DNA of 64,000 nucleotides from an uncultured Butyrivibrio sp. (GCF_947169445.1 NZ_CAMVPU010000010.1:39572-103571), one strand, 5' to 3'; counted from the stretch's first letter, positions 9,439 to 17,998 are shown. A program made the numbers and translations. The notes: generated by a model not told the origin, from the letters alone.

Positions 9439-9494
9439 CTTTTCCCTCTCCATCTAAAAATATGCTGTCATACAACAGGTTTTGTTATTATTAC

Positions 9495-10544
9495 TCATTC
9501 TGCTGACTTTATTGCCCATCTTAGCTTCGTTGATTTACTTCTGGGATTCAACCTGCATTCTTCTGCTGAAGGTCTTATTACATCCTCGGATATCTCGCTG
9601 TATAATCCTGCTTTTTTTAATTCTTTAAAGGATTTCTTGACCAGTCTGTCCTCCCCCGAATGGAAGGTCAGTATGGCAACTCTGGCACCGGGATTAAGGA
9701 TCCCCGGCAATTTATCAAGGAACGAATAGAGAACCTCAAATTCACTGTTAACATCTATTCGAAGCGCCTGAAATACTCTGGCACAACTTTTTTTAATGGT
9801 CTGAGCCTTTTCCTCTTTAGGAACTTTCCACAATGCATCCTCAATGGCCTTTCTAAGGGCCGTTGTCGTATCCATGGGATCACCTTTTTTCATAAGAGAA
9901 AAGACCTTATCGGCAATTTCCTGCGCATATGGCTCATCAGAGTTCTCCAAGAGCATTCCCACAAACTCTTCCCTTGTAATATTATGAAGCCTTTGCGCAG
10001 CTGATTCTCCATGCTCGGGATCAAGTCGAAGATCCAAAGGCCCATCAATTTTATAAGAAAAGCCTCTGCTGGGATCGTCTATCTGCATGGAGGAAACGCC
10101 AAGATCTGCCAGAACGAAATCAAACTTTCCTGTCTCTTTTGCCACATGGTCTATATTGGCGAAATTCGTCTGAATGAATCTAAAAACATCCTCACCAAAG
10201 CCGGCATTTCGAAGACGTTCTATCGTCTTTTTTGATTCTATAGGATCCACATCAAGACCGTAAATGCAGCCCTGTCCGCCCAGTTTTTCCAGCATTTTCC
10301 TGGTATGCCCACCGTATCCAAGGGTACAGTCAAGGCCCTGCTCGCCCGGCTGTATTTTGAGCACATCAAGTATTTCCTGTACCATGATGGAAATATGCAT
10401 TCCGGCAGGTGTTGAGCCCTTAGAAATAACGTGAGCTACTGTGTCAGCGTACTTTTCAGGGTTCTGCTCTTTATATTTTTCTTCAAACTTCTTAGGATAT
10501 TTACCAGAGTAATGAACTCTGCGCTTATGCTTATTTTCTTCCAA
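9495..10544 (-). CDS. RsmH-type 16S rRNA C1402 N4-methyltransferase (extended paralogue class)
   Basis: S-adenosylmethionine-dependent methyltransferase of the RsmH/MraW family, 349 residues. The SAM motif is DCTLGYGGHTRKMLEKL; other family motifs are DFVLADLGVSSMQIDDPSRGFSY and ILTFHSGEDRLVK. The start appears to be TTG at 10544, with AAGGAAAA upstream; the next Met would remove a conserved N-terminal stretch. The first 47 or so residues (basic, with KYPKKFEEKYKEQNPEKYADT) precede the usual RsmH start and mark the longer class found in clostridia. It is not in a dcw/mraZ cluster, so the genome may encode a canonical RsmH elsewhere. The substrate base is therefore less certain than the family. 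Confidence 0.85.
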   Translation of the reverse strand: MEENKHKRRVHYSGKYPKKFEEKYKEQNPEKYADTVAHVISKGSTPAGMHISIMVQEILDVLKIQPGEQGLDCTLGYGGHTRKMLEKLGGQGCIYGLDVDPIESKKTIERLRNAGFGEDVFRFIQTNFANIDHVAKETGKFDFVLADLGVSSMQIDDPSRGFSYKIDGPLDLRLDPEHGESAAQRLHNITREEFVGMLLENSDEPYAQEIADKVFSLMKKGDPMDTTTALRKAIEDALWKVPKEEKAQTIKKSCARVFQALRIDVNSEFEVLYSFLDKLPGILNPGARVAILTFHSGEDRLVKKSFKELKKAGLYSEISEDVIRPSAEECRLNPRSKSTKLRWAIKSAE

Positions 10545-10652
10545 AATATTCTTTTCCTTCTATATCTCTATGATTATTGTCTCACATATCAGTTTATCAC
10601 AGTTTCGTAGAACAAAACAAAGACTCGCTTCCAGCGCGAAAACTACTGCATC

Positions 10653-10693
10653 AAAAACGCATGTAAGGATTTCTGTTCCTCACATGCGTTTTA
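10653..10693 (-). terminator. Terminator of the degraded glycerate kinase gene
   Basis: Hairpin built from AAAAACGCATGT-AAGGA and TTCCTCACATGCGTTTT (10653-10693). On the minus strand it is followed by TTTTTG. It still follows the remnant's stop codon at 10714, so the original 3' end of the gene is intact. Confidence 0.75.
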
Positions 10694-10713
10694 CTATTCA
10701 ACCATTATATCAT

Positions 10714-11042
10714 TCAAGAAATCAGCACCACCGCAACATCGTTTACGTTTGTTCCGGTTGGTCCTGTGATAATAAGACCATCCGCTGCCTTTAATGCATT
10801 ATATGCATCATTGTTATCCAGATAAGTATGGATTTCCATACCCTTTTCTCTAAGTGCAGCTACCGTATCACCATCAGCATAGCCTCCGGCTGCCATGCTG
10901 CCTTTCCTGCTGCCACCAGAACAACCTTACCCGGTCCTTTCTTAAAATCCTTCAAAGCTCTCTTTACCGCTTCATCAGGGAGAACAGCCTGAATTGATTT
11001 TTGTATTATTGTATCTGCATCTTTTTTCAAATTATGGTTCAT
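10714..11042 (-). pseudogene. Glycerate 2-kinase (MOFRL/GckA family) with large internal deletion
   Basis: Both ends of a glycerate 2-kinase are present without the middle. From ATG 11042 (GGGAGA 8 nt upstream) the frame encodes the family's N-terminus, including KVVLVAAGKAAW. After about 50 codons the match jumps to the MOFRL C-terminus in another frame: AAGGYADGDTVAALREKG, then DGLIITGPTGTNVNDVAVVL, ending at 10714. The junction lies near 10890-10895 in a GGCAG-containing stretch, consistent with deletion between short repeats. Intact homologues have about 400-430 residues, so roughly 300 codons are missing and the two parts are out of frame. No kinase activity is expected. Confidence 0.85.
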
Positions 11043-11089
11043 GAAAAAATCTCCCAAAATCAGTGAAGGAACGAGTTCCCCTGCACAGG

Positions 11090-11899
11090 TTATTTTGCCA
11101 GCTCCCAGAAAGCAACAGCACTGCAGGCTGCAACATTTAATGAGTCAACGCCATGAGCCATAGGGATCTTGACACAATAGTCACAGGAACTGATTGTTTC
11201 AGGAAGAAGACCATCACCTTCAGCCCCAAGAAAAACAGCCAGTTTCTCAGCCGTTTTCAGTTCGTTGTCATTAATATCTTTTGTGTCATTTCTAAGAGCC
11301 ATGGCCACTGTTTTAAAGCCAAGAGTTCTTAGAGTTTCAATCTCTGCTCCCTCCGGAAGATAAGTCCATGGAATCTGGAACACCGTACCCATACTGACTC
11401 TTGCAGCCCGGCGATACAACGGATCTGTGCACCCACTTGTAAAAAGAACTGCATCCATCCCCAGAGCTGCTGCGCTTCTTACAATTGCACCCAGATTAGT
11501 AGGGTTTGTAACGTTTTCAAGAACAGCAATTCTTCTGGCATTTTGTGTTAGCTCTGCCACTTCCGGAAGCTCTTTTCTGCGCATCGCACATAGAACACCT
11601 CTGGTTAAATGAAAGCCTGTAATCTTTGTGAGGACTGAAGATTCTGCTATGTAAACCGGTACGTTGCAACATCTTTCTATTATCTCTTCCGCCTCTTTTT
11701 CTGTCTGATTTTTTTCAAGCAAAAGAGAAATTGGCTCATATCCCGCATCCAGTGCTCGTCCAATGACCTTTGGACTTTCCGCAATAAAGATTCCAAGGTC
11801 CGGCTCATTTATATGGCATAACTGGTTTTCCGAGAACTGGTGATATATTTGCAGCTTAGGATCATCCAAGTCCATTACTTCAATGAATTTTAATGACAT
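11090..11899 (-). CDS. SpoU/TrmH-family RNA 2'-O-ribose methyltransferase
   Basis: SPOUT-class methyltransferase, 269 residues from ATG 11899. The three knot motifs are visible: NPTNLGAIVRSAAALG, LGAEGDGLLPE and IPMAHGVDSLNVAACSAV. The N-terminal 100 or so residues form the L30e-like substrate-binding domain. The start is chosen because GGAG lies 6 nt before it; a start at 11911 would abut the PHP stop codon directly. It is translationally linked to the upstream PHP gene. The target nucleotide (rRNA or tRNA) cannot be told from the sequence. Confidence 0.88.
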   Translation of the reverse strand: MSLKFIEVMDLDDPKLQIYHQFSENQLCHINEPDLGIFIAESPKVIGRALDAGYEPISLLLEKNQTEKEAEEIIERCCNVPVYIAESSVLTKITGFHLTRGVLCAMRRKELPEVAELTQNARRIAVLENVTNPTNLGAIVRSAAALGMDAVLFTSGCTDPLYRRAARVSMGTVFQIPWTYLPEGAEIETLRTLGFKTVAMALRNDTKDINDNELKTAEKLAVFLGAEGDGLLPETISSCDYCVKIPMAHGVDSLNVAACSAVAFWELAK

Positions 11900-11911
11900 A
11901 TTATGCTCCAT

Positions 11912-12682
11912 TCAATGTACGATTACAGGAAGTGTCTCCCTCTGCGAAATTTCCACAAGCGGTTTTTCTTCTGCCACCGACTTAAATGAAAATCCCTCTT
12001 CATCAATGTTTCTTACAAAGACAGGTGTTCCTTCACCTGCCATAAAGCCCTTTACAAAATCCTGAATTGAATCAAGCTTGTACGGAAAGCTCATGCCTCC
12101 ATAATGTTTCTGATTAAGATGATGAATGTCAGAGCCTGCCGACATCAAGAAACCATGTTCCAATCCATACTGATAACAGAGCGCGTTCTGATAATCCGGA
12201 TTTTCTGCGTTAAAGCCTTCCGATCCATCTACATCGTAAGGCGCAAGATGAATAGCACTTAAATAGCCTCTTTCTCTGTAGGGATGAGCCTGAAGCATTA
12301 TTCCTCCTACTGCATTTACAGCCGCATGAAGTTCCTGCCTCGTCATATCAAGTATTTCCGGTGTCCTTAGGAGCCACTCTTTATCTATTCCATACAGAAG
12401 GTATTCATCTCCCTGAAAGCATGCCTCTATTCCGAAAAACACCTGAAAATCAGTTCCTTTTGCCGCTTCAAGCGCATGTTCGTAGCCCTTGCAATACAGC
12501 TCCACCCACTCATTCCACGGCAAATGCCTCGGAACTGCTGTATTTCCGTTATAAAAATGGTCAGTGACAATCATGCCGCTGTAACCAATCCTTTTCATAT
12601 GCTCAATATATTCTTTTCCCGGCGTATCGGAGCAGGCGCTTCCTTCTATTGTGTGAAGATGGGTTTCGTAAATATATTCCAT
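11912..12682 (-). CDS. PHP-domain metal-dependent phosphoesterase
   Basis: 256-residue PHP protein. The metal ligands appear in the usual motifs: ETHLHT at the N-terminus, VTDHFYNGN, FGIEA, LQAHPYRERG and SAGSDIHHLN near the C-terminus. Such stand-alone PHP proteins hydrolyse phosphoesters, for example histidinol phosphate or nucleotides; there is no His-biosynthesis context here. A minus-strand TATAAT (12719-12724) could serve as its -10 element. It starts an apparent two-gene operon with the SpoU methyltransferase. Confidence 0.85.
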   Translation of the reverse strand: MEYIYETHLHTIEGSACSDTPGKEYIEHMKRIGYSGMIVTDHFYNGNTAVPRHLPWNEWVELYCKGYEHALEAAKGTDFQVFFGIEACFQGDEYLLYGIDKEWLLRTPEILDMTRQELHAAVNAVGGIMLQAHPYRERGYLSAIHLAPYDVDGSEGFNAENPDYQNALCYQYGLEHGFLMSAGSDIHHLNQKHYGGMSFPYKLDSIQDFVKGFMAGEGTPVFVRNIDEEGFSFKSVAEEKPLVEISQRETLPVIVH

Positions 12683-12801
12683 GGTAAGTTCCTTTTATTA
12701 TTTGATATTCTCTTTTGCTATTATAGCTAAGTACTACAAATAAACCTACCCCATAGTGTAAACAGATTTCTACTTTTTTCTCGACCTTCATAAAATCTTA
12801 A

Positions 12802-13161
12802 GAATCTGATTCTCATAGCAAAAACCTTCAGGAGATGCTAGAATATATAGTATCAGGAAAGAAACCAGCCAATCCAAATTCTGATATAGATGAAGTTGAT
12901 AATATCGTTACCAAAATCAAGAGCAAGAAAGAGGTAACCACAGAATATATGAGATGGTTTGATGAGAAAAGATCTATAGAACGTCAGGAAAGATTTGAAA
13001 TTGCACGTTCAACAATTCGTTTTGACCGTTCAGAGAATATTATGCCCGAGGCAACTCGCAGGCGCCTTTTAGCTATGGGACTTGAAAACGATGACATTGA
13101 TGACCTCCTTGCTGAAATCGATGCAGAAGAACTAGTTTCTGAGCCAACACCGAATCAGTAA
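12802..13161 (+). pseudogene. C-terminal remnant of a PD-(D/E)XK nuclease-family transposase
   Basis: An open stretch of about 119 codons follows an in-frame TAA. It contains NLQEMLEYIVSGKKP, IVTKIKSKKEVTTEYMRWFDE and a charged tail. I read this as the C-terminus of Rpn/PD-(D/E)XK transposases (about 300-350 residues), which commonly carry a similar 'VTK.K...EV..EYM' stretch. Nothing of the nuclease core is present. The only Met codon near the start (12835) has AGGAG directly abutting it, which is poor for initiation. A 5'-truncated remnant is likelier than a real 108-residue gene. The assignment rests on memory of family tails and is moderate. Confidence 0.5.
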
Positions 13162-13242
13162 CTTTTTAATTCAGATATAAGAGGCCGTAATCATAAACAA
13201 TATTCATAAAAATTTGTTACTAGTGTGCTGACTCGTTCATCT

Positions 13243-13359
13243 TTAATCAAATTGTGCAGGATATGGATTTATATGCAAGGATGAAAATCGAAGGCAATGC
13301 GGGCATTGTCAAGATTTTCAGACGAAGCATATGAATTCATATACAAGCAATTTGGTTAA
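13243..13359. repeat. Large imperfect palindrome (REP/MITE-like or structured RNA)
   Basis: Two arms of about 52-58 nt centred on 13301 pair almost throughout. The outer ends are CAAATTG (13248-13254) and CAATTTG (13348-13354), extended by TTAA/TTAA. The inner ends are GCAATGC and GCATTGTC around a GG centre. The middle carries TGAAAATC / GATTTTCA and TATATGC / GCATATG pairs. It lies 80 nt after the transposase remnant. No second copy is present in this window. Confidence 0.65.
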
Positions 13360-13520
13360 TATGGGATTGATAATAAATGTTCCATTTTGGGTGCTAAATT
13401 TTTGATGTTTAGTGTTATTGTAAAAATTTATCAATCAGCAAATATCAGTAAAATCATTTAAGACATTTATGGGAACTTCTCTTAGTAGGTCCTAGTAGAT
13501 TTTAGTTCATAAATGCAGAT

Positions 13521-13555
13521 AAAAAGGTTGTGCCAAATATTAAGCACAACCTTTT
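13521..13555. terminator. Terminator downstream of the 433-residue orphan gene
   Basis: Stem AAAAAGGTTGTGC (13521-13533) with GCACAACCTTTT (13544-13555). On the minus strand it is followed by a T-run, as expected for the gene ending at 13586. The plus strand also has four Ts, so it could stop transcription in both directions. Confidence 0.8.
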
Positions 13556-13585
13556 ATCAGACTTATAAATGTTCTTTATCTATTA

Positions 13586-14887
13586 TCAGAAATCGAAGAA
13601 TCCTGCATAGCCATGTTTGTAAAGAAGATACATTGCTTCTCCCCTCATGGTATCATGAACATAGTATGATACCGGGTCCATTACACCATTTTGTATCATC
13701 TTGTTTCTTGTAGAAGAAGAGCCGCCGAATCCCATTCCGGCATTAGACCATGACCTTGTTTCAGGAGTAGAACCACACGCTCCTACTGCTACAAATACAA
13801 GGAACCAGAAAATGGCATCACCGAAGAAACTCTTTATTCCAAGTAGAATCTTATAACCTACAAATCCTACTACTGCAAATATAAGGAGCATAATGATTTT
13901 TTTGATTGCTCTTTTTTCTGATACATGGTAATTGTAAATACTCTTTACTCCAAGTTTCTTTGCAATCTTAAACTTTAGATGATCTGATGCGATTGCCTGT
14001 GCTACATAGTAGGCAGCAGCGTAGAAGCCTTCTTTCTTTGCGGCTGAATACGCCTCTCGTATAGGGCTGCCTGTTTGCTTGAAATGTTTGTATGTCACAT
14101 CGACAGCGAGTTTATCATCATAGTCATGTTGACCTTCTTCAAAAAGAGTTTTACATATCTTCATATCATTTAAGAAAGGCGTTGCATCTTCCTTGGAGAT
14201 ATAGTTGTCTGCCTGTAGCCAGGATGCCCAGGTTGTGATTACGTAGGGTATTATAACTAACTCGGGATTCATGCTGCACCATTCCATGGCTGGTAATTCC
14301 GGGATTCTTTTCCCTTCCTTTGCTCTGTCGTAGATGGTCTTGCTCATATCTAAGAGCTTGTCGTACCTTTTATAGTCATAAGGTATGTATTTTGTCAACT
14401 GATCAAAGGATTGTGTCTCTGCAAAGAAAGCCAGTGCCAGTCTGTGATATGTTTCTGTATTTGTTGTCTTTTTAAGAATGGTCTTAAAAATAGGATCTCT
14501 CATTGCATAGTAGAAATTATACAGTGATGTTACTTCTGCCCTGTAGGTTATCTTGTAATAGTATTCCCTTACTATATATCTCATTACCAGATATGAGATA
14601 TGTGGGCTGCATTTATCTTCTGATATCTTATGCAGAAGTGGCATGAGATCGTCGTTTGTTATTTCCTCTGTGAGTTCCTCTGAATTATAAATCTGTTTGC
14701 CGATACTGTAGAGTCTGATCGCATATTGTACATTCTGAGTGAACTTGTCAGGATCATCTTCCCTGTGGTCATTATCCATCATGATAAGAAAATCTTCCGT
14801 GATGGCTCTGTGTGCTTCGCTGATAGTCAGCTCAAAACGTCCTTCTGCGGTGTTTGCGACTATCATTCCATCTATCATTTCAAGCAT
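13586..14887 (-). CDS. Uncharacterised protein with two C-terminal membrane segments
   Basis: Unrecognised 433-residue protein. The start is firm: AAGGAGG lies 7 nt before ATG 14887. Residues 1 to about 325 are largely helical and soluble, rich in Tyr, Lys and Asp. Two hydrophobic segments follow (IIMLLIFAVVGFVGYKILLG and AIFWFLVFVAVGACG), then a Gly/Ser-rich stretch (AGMGFGGSSSTRNKM) and a hydrophilic C-terminus. No signal peptide or catalytic motif is evident. It stands alone between long non-coding spacers and has its own terminator. Function unknown. Confidence 0.75.
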   Translation of the reverse strand: MLEMIDGMIVANTAEGRFELTISEAHRAITEDFLIMMDNDHREDDPDKFTQNVQYAIRLYSIGKQIYNSEELTEEITNDDLMPLLHKISEDKCSPHISYLVMRYIVREYYYKITYRAEVTSLYNFYYAMRDPIFKTILKKTTNTETYHRLALAFFAETQSFDQLTKYIPYDYKRYDKLLDMSKTIYDRAKEGKRIPELPAMEWCSMNPELVIIPYVITTWASWLQADNYISKEDATPFLNDMKICKTLFEEGQHDYDDKLAVDVTYKHFKQTGSPIREAYSAAKKEGFYAAAYYVAQAIASDHLKFKIAKKLGVKSIYNYHVSEKRAIKKIIMLLIFAVVGFVGYKILLGIKSFFGDAIFWFLVFVAVGACGSTPETRSWSNAGMGFGGSSSTRNKMIQNGVMDPVSYYVHDTMRGEAMYLLYKHGYAGFFDF

Positions 14888-15250
14888 ATTATACCTCCTT
14901 GCTTAAAACTCAATATGTGTCTCCTTTTTCATAAAATAACACATGATATTGTATGTGTCAACACGCAATATTGATATTTTATATAATTTTTAACTTTTAA
15001 CAAAAATACACGTAATAATATCACAACTTAGACTACCGTATCCATGCCTATTTGAAGAGTTTTTATGCTTTTTGTACTTTTATTTCATTTTTTGAAGTTT
15101 CTTATGAATAATTTTGTATTTTTTGGTGAAAATGTGTTGAACTGTCATTGCTCATGCGTATATCGTTCTAAATATACTAAGGATAGTAGGTCTAATGAAT
15201 AGATTTCTATATTAAAAATATGAATGAGTCAGTACACTAGGATATTCAAA
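14888..15250. other. AT-rich spacer upstream of the orphan gene
   Basis: No gene supported. A small hairpin-like element (ACACATGATATTGTATGTGT, about 14938-14959) and several T-rich tracts are visible. The promoter of the minus-strand gene at 14887 must lie here, but no pair of hexamers stands out. Confidence 0.4.
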
Positions 15251-15290
15251 CACCCAAACCGCCATTTGACGATTTGGGTGCTTTTTATTT
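15251..15290. terminator. Terminator of the Tp47-like / flavoprotein pair
   Basis: Stem CACCCAAA (15251-15258) with TTTGGGTG (15273-15280), followed on the plus strand by CTTTTTATTT. It sits immediately after the minus-strand stop at 15285. The T-tract is stronger on the plus strand, so orientation is uncertain; minus-strand use is inferred from gene order. Confidence 0.6.
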
Positions 15291-16436
15291 CTCTGCTTTT
15301 TGAAGTGCATCATTTACAGCTGCAATAATTGCTTTAGAGGATGTAGTTGCCCCTGAAACGGTGTCTACTTCTGTAGTATTTGATTTCTCAATGGCCCCGG
15401 GGATTTCTTTTATTGCCCAGGTGTAGTAAGGATCATCATCCTCACCAGAGATAACTTTTACTTTTTCAATCCTTCTATTAGATATTGTCACCGTTACAGT
15501 AATCGGACCATTATATCCCATGCCGGAGCCTGTATATTCTCCGTCAGCATATTCTATATCATCCTCTTCTTCACTATCACTTCGAGATGCTCCCATAACT
15601 TCGGGCACTCCCTCATTCTTGATAGGAATGCTTTTTTCAGAAACAACAGCTCTTGAAATCATAGCTTCAGTTTCATTGCTATAATTCAACGCATATGGCC
15701 AGAAAAAGATACATACACACATAGTAACAAGTAATGAATTCCCAACTCTCGTAACCGCCACGCCAATGGCTTTTTTGTTACTCATTTCAAGATAAAGCGC
15801 TACTCTCCTCACAAGATAGAGCCCAAACACCGCTGTATATATAGCCAACTCTCTACCATAACTAGTGTGGCCCTTCGTAATCTGTCTTGAGAACAAAAGA
15901 AAAACATGCAGATAAATCATCCCATAGAAAAGATAGGAAAATCTTTGAAGTTTTTTCCAGGTAACAGGATTCATCTTTTTCCTGATTGCCATAAATGATG
16001 TTATAGTCAGCGGAGCAAGTAGAAATACCATGACAAGAGAAAAAATCCCGGCAAAGATTTCATAGCTCGTAATGCCATAGCCATTCATAATTCTTCCAAT
16101 ATATTGAGTTAGATAGAACGTGCTATGAAGCAGGATTAAAAATGTTGCCCCAATGGCAAGTGGCGCCCTAAGACTCATGAAGTTTGCCATGGTCTTCCTT
16201 CCCTTTGGAAGGATTCTGGCATACATGACCCATATAAACATTGCTGTAGCAAGGGTTCCCCTTGTGATGAATCCAGTTACCACCTGCTGCAGCCATATTG
16301 GAGCAGCAGGGATAAACATAGATAAAAGTGCTATCGCAAATAATGAAATGTACCAGATAGGAGCATGTTTTTTTATACTTTTTCCAAATGCCTGGCATAT
16401 AACAAAAACAAGTACTAACGAAATAAGCAGTTTCAT
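15285..16436 (-). CDS. Ferric-reductase-like membrane protein with FMN-binding domain
   Basis: 383-residue membrane protein. About seven hydrophobic helices (residues 1-260) contain a ferric-reductase/MsrQ-like core with histidines in ILLHSTFYL and IYLHVFLLF that could carry haem. After an acidic linker (SDSEEEDDIEYADGEYTG) an extracellular FMN-binding domain follows. Its motif VDTVSGATTSSKA predicts covalent flavinylation at Thr364 by an ApbE-type transferase, as in NqrC/RnfG. It would move electrons across the membrane to an extracytoplasmic flavin. Its start lies 8 nt after the stop of the Tp47-like lipoprotein gene, so the two are probably one unit. The electron donor and acceptor are unknown. 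Confidence 0.85.
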   Translation of the reverse strand: MKLLISLVLVFVICQAFGKSIKKHAPIWYISLFAIALLSMFIPAAPIWLQQVVTGFITRGTLATAMFIWVMYARILPKGRKTMANFMSLRAPLAIGATFLILLHSTFYLTQYIGRIMNGYGITSYEIFAGIFSLVMVFLLAPLTITSFMAIRKKMNPVTWKKLQRFSYLFYGMIYLHVFLLFSRQITKGHTSYGRELAIYTAVFGLYLVRRVALYLEMSNKKAIGVAVTRVGNSLLVTMCVCIFFWPYALNYSNETEAMISRAVVSEKSIPIKNEGVPEVMGASRSDSEEEDDIEYADGEYTGSGMGYNGPITVTVTISNRRIEKVKVISGEDDDPYYTWAIKEIPGAIEKSNTTEVDTVSGATTSSKAIIAAVNDALQKAEK

Positions 16437-16444
16437 GGATATAA

Positions 16445-17998
16445 TTATCTCTCTACAGTAAATGTTACTGATGGATAGCCAGTAGCAGCAATTGTTACCT
16501 CATGCTCTTTTCCCTCTGCAAAAACAGGAACAGATGCATCGCCACTTGTAATTTCTGCATCAACTAAAAGCTTTCCGTTTTCGTCAAAAAGAATAGCTGA
16601 AAGCCCCTTGCCCTTAACAGGCTCTCCGTCAACAGTTACAGATGAAAGGTTTGCAATAAAATCTGCAGCAGTCAGGCTGTCGCTACCAACTTCAAACGTC
16701 TCGCCATTAAATGAAACATCGCCGTCTTTAAGGCCAGAGTCTACAAGGCATGAAAACTTAAGTCCCGTATATTTAGCATCCTCAAATACAAATGTGTAAG
16801 AACCAGGCTTGAAGCTTGAAGGAATACTGATCACACCGTCGGATACTTCTACAGCACTGATATCCTGCTTTGCTCTGCCAAAAGAGATTGCTGTAAGCTT
16901 ATAGTCACTATCTTCCGGAACATTAAGTTCGTATTTTACCTTCATTCCATCTTCTGAGTATGTGAGGTTCTCATCACCTGTAATACCATACTGCTCATCC
17001 AGCATGTAATTGACAAAGAAATCAGTATCAATCTCGATATCATCAGCATTAGCAATCATGTATATAACCTTTGTGATTGTTTTGCCCTGAATGTCTGCAT
17101 ATCGCTGGAATCCAGGCTTGTTGCCGTGAGGCTCCGTGAATTCCGAAGCAGCAAAAGCAATTTCTCCGGGACTAAGCCATAAATTCTCATTGTGCTCAAG
17201 GCCATAAACAACTCCATCACTGGTTTCAAGCAAACCTCCCTGAATTGTTGCAGCGTCAAGTTCTACCCCCTCAACTGAAATCTGGTAATTTCCCCAATTG
17301 GAGATAGAGGTAAAAGATGCGTTCGCACCTTCAGCAACAACCGTATTTCCAAGAGTTGCACTTAACGTTCCATCTGCGCCAACAACCTTAAATTCTGATG
17401 GAATTGTATCTGTTACAGTCATGTTGTTTACAATATCAAAAAGAGCATTTGAACAAGTAGCACCAGCTTCAATCTGAGCCTTTGCATCATCATAAAGAGC
17501 TCTGCTGATAGCTACATTTACATTTGCTACGCCAAGTATTTCTGTTCCCTCTCCATTTTCTTCGTAGTATGTCTGCTCATAACGTCTTGACTTATTATTT
17601 GTGGCAGATGAAACAGCATCATACATACCATCTGCCTTAAGGCCAGCTTCTTCAACTGCATCTGCTTTATCCAGCTGCGCTTTATCAGCATCAAAGTCTG
17701 GCTCAACTTTATTGATCTCACCATAATAAAAATCCGCATACGGAAGATTAACTGTTCCATATACAAGATCATGTCCTTCAACCAAAGTCAAAAGAGCATT
17801 TTCAACATTCTCCTGCGCAGGTGCTTCCTCTGCAGTTGCCTCTTCTTTAGTTTCTGTCGCATTTCCCATACTGGAATCTGCACTTTCCTCTGTAGGTGCC
17901 TGCGGTGCTTCAACTTCCCCAGTAGCACTTCCACATCCTGTAGCCGCCATAGACATGCTGCACAGCACCCCTATAGCCATTGCTAATCTCTTTTTCAT
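16445..17998 (-). CDS. Tp47-like lipoprotein
   Basis: Predicted lipoprotein of 517 residues from ATG 17998 (AGGAGGAGA 4-6 nt upstream). The signal peptide MKKRLAMAIGVLCS ends at a Cys in MAATGCGS, followed by a Glu/Ala-rich linker. The body resembles the Treponema pallidum 47-kDa lipoprotein: LVYGTVNLPYADFYYGEI and DGMYDAVSSATNNKSRRY match its YADYWAGE and GMFDAVSRATHG regions, and the C-terminal beta domain (EVTIAATGYPSVTFTVE) matches its last domain. The Treponema protein binds penicillin and has beta-lactamase activity; that cannot be assumed here. It is the first gene of a pair with the flavoprotein, which suggests an extracytoplasmic redox or cofactor role instead. Confidence 0.75.
   Translation of the reverse strand: MKKRLAMAIGVLCSMSMAATGCGSATGEVEAPQAPTEESADSSMGNATETKEEATAEEAPAQENVENALLTLVEGHDLVYGTVNLPYADFYYGEINKVEPDFDADKAQLDKADAVEEAGLKADGMYDAVSSATNNKSRRYEQTYYEENGEGTEILGVANVNVAISRALYDDAKAQIEAGATCSNALFDIVNNMTVTDTIPSEFKVVGADGTLSATLGNTVVAEGANASFTSISNWGNYQISVEGVELDAATIQGGLLETSDGVVYGLEHNENLWLSPGEIAFAASEFTEPHGNKPGFQRYADIQGKTITKVIYMIANADDIEIDTDFFVNYMLDEQYGITGDENLTYSEDGMKVKYELNVPEDSDYKLTAISFGRAKQDISAVEVSDGVISIPSSFKPGSYTFVFEDAKYTGLKFSCLVDSGLKDGDVSFNGETFEVGSDSLTAADFIANLSSVTVDGEPVKGKGLSAILFDENGKLLVDAEITSGDASVPVFAEGKEHEVTIAATGYPSVTFTVER

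Larger units (their letters stand above)
13162..13585. other. Hairpin-rich intergenic region
   Basis: No supported gene in these 424 bases. The region holds four successive inverted repeats: a large palindrome (13243-13359), a hairpin with arms GATTGATA/TATCAATC (13365-13372 and 13429-13436), one with CATTTATG/CATAAATG (13464-13471 and 13508-13515), and a terminator (13521-13555). It could be a decayed mobile element or a structured RNA. Confidence 0.5.
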
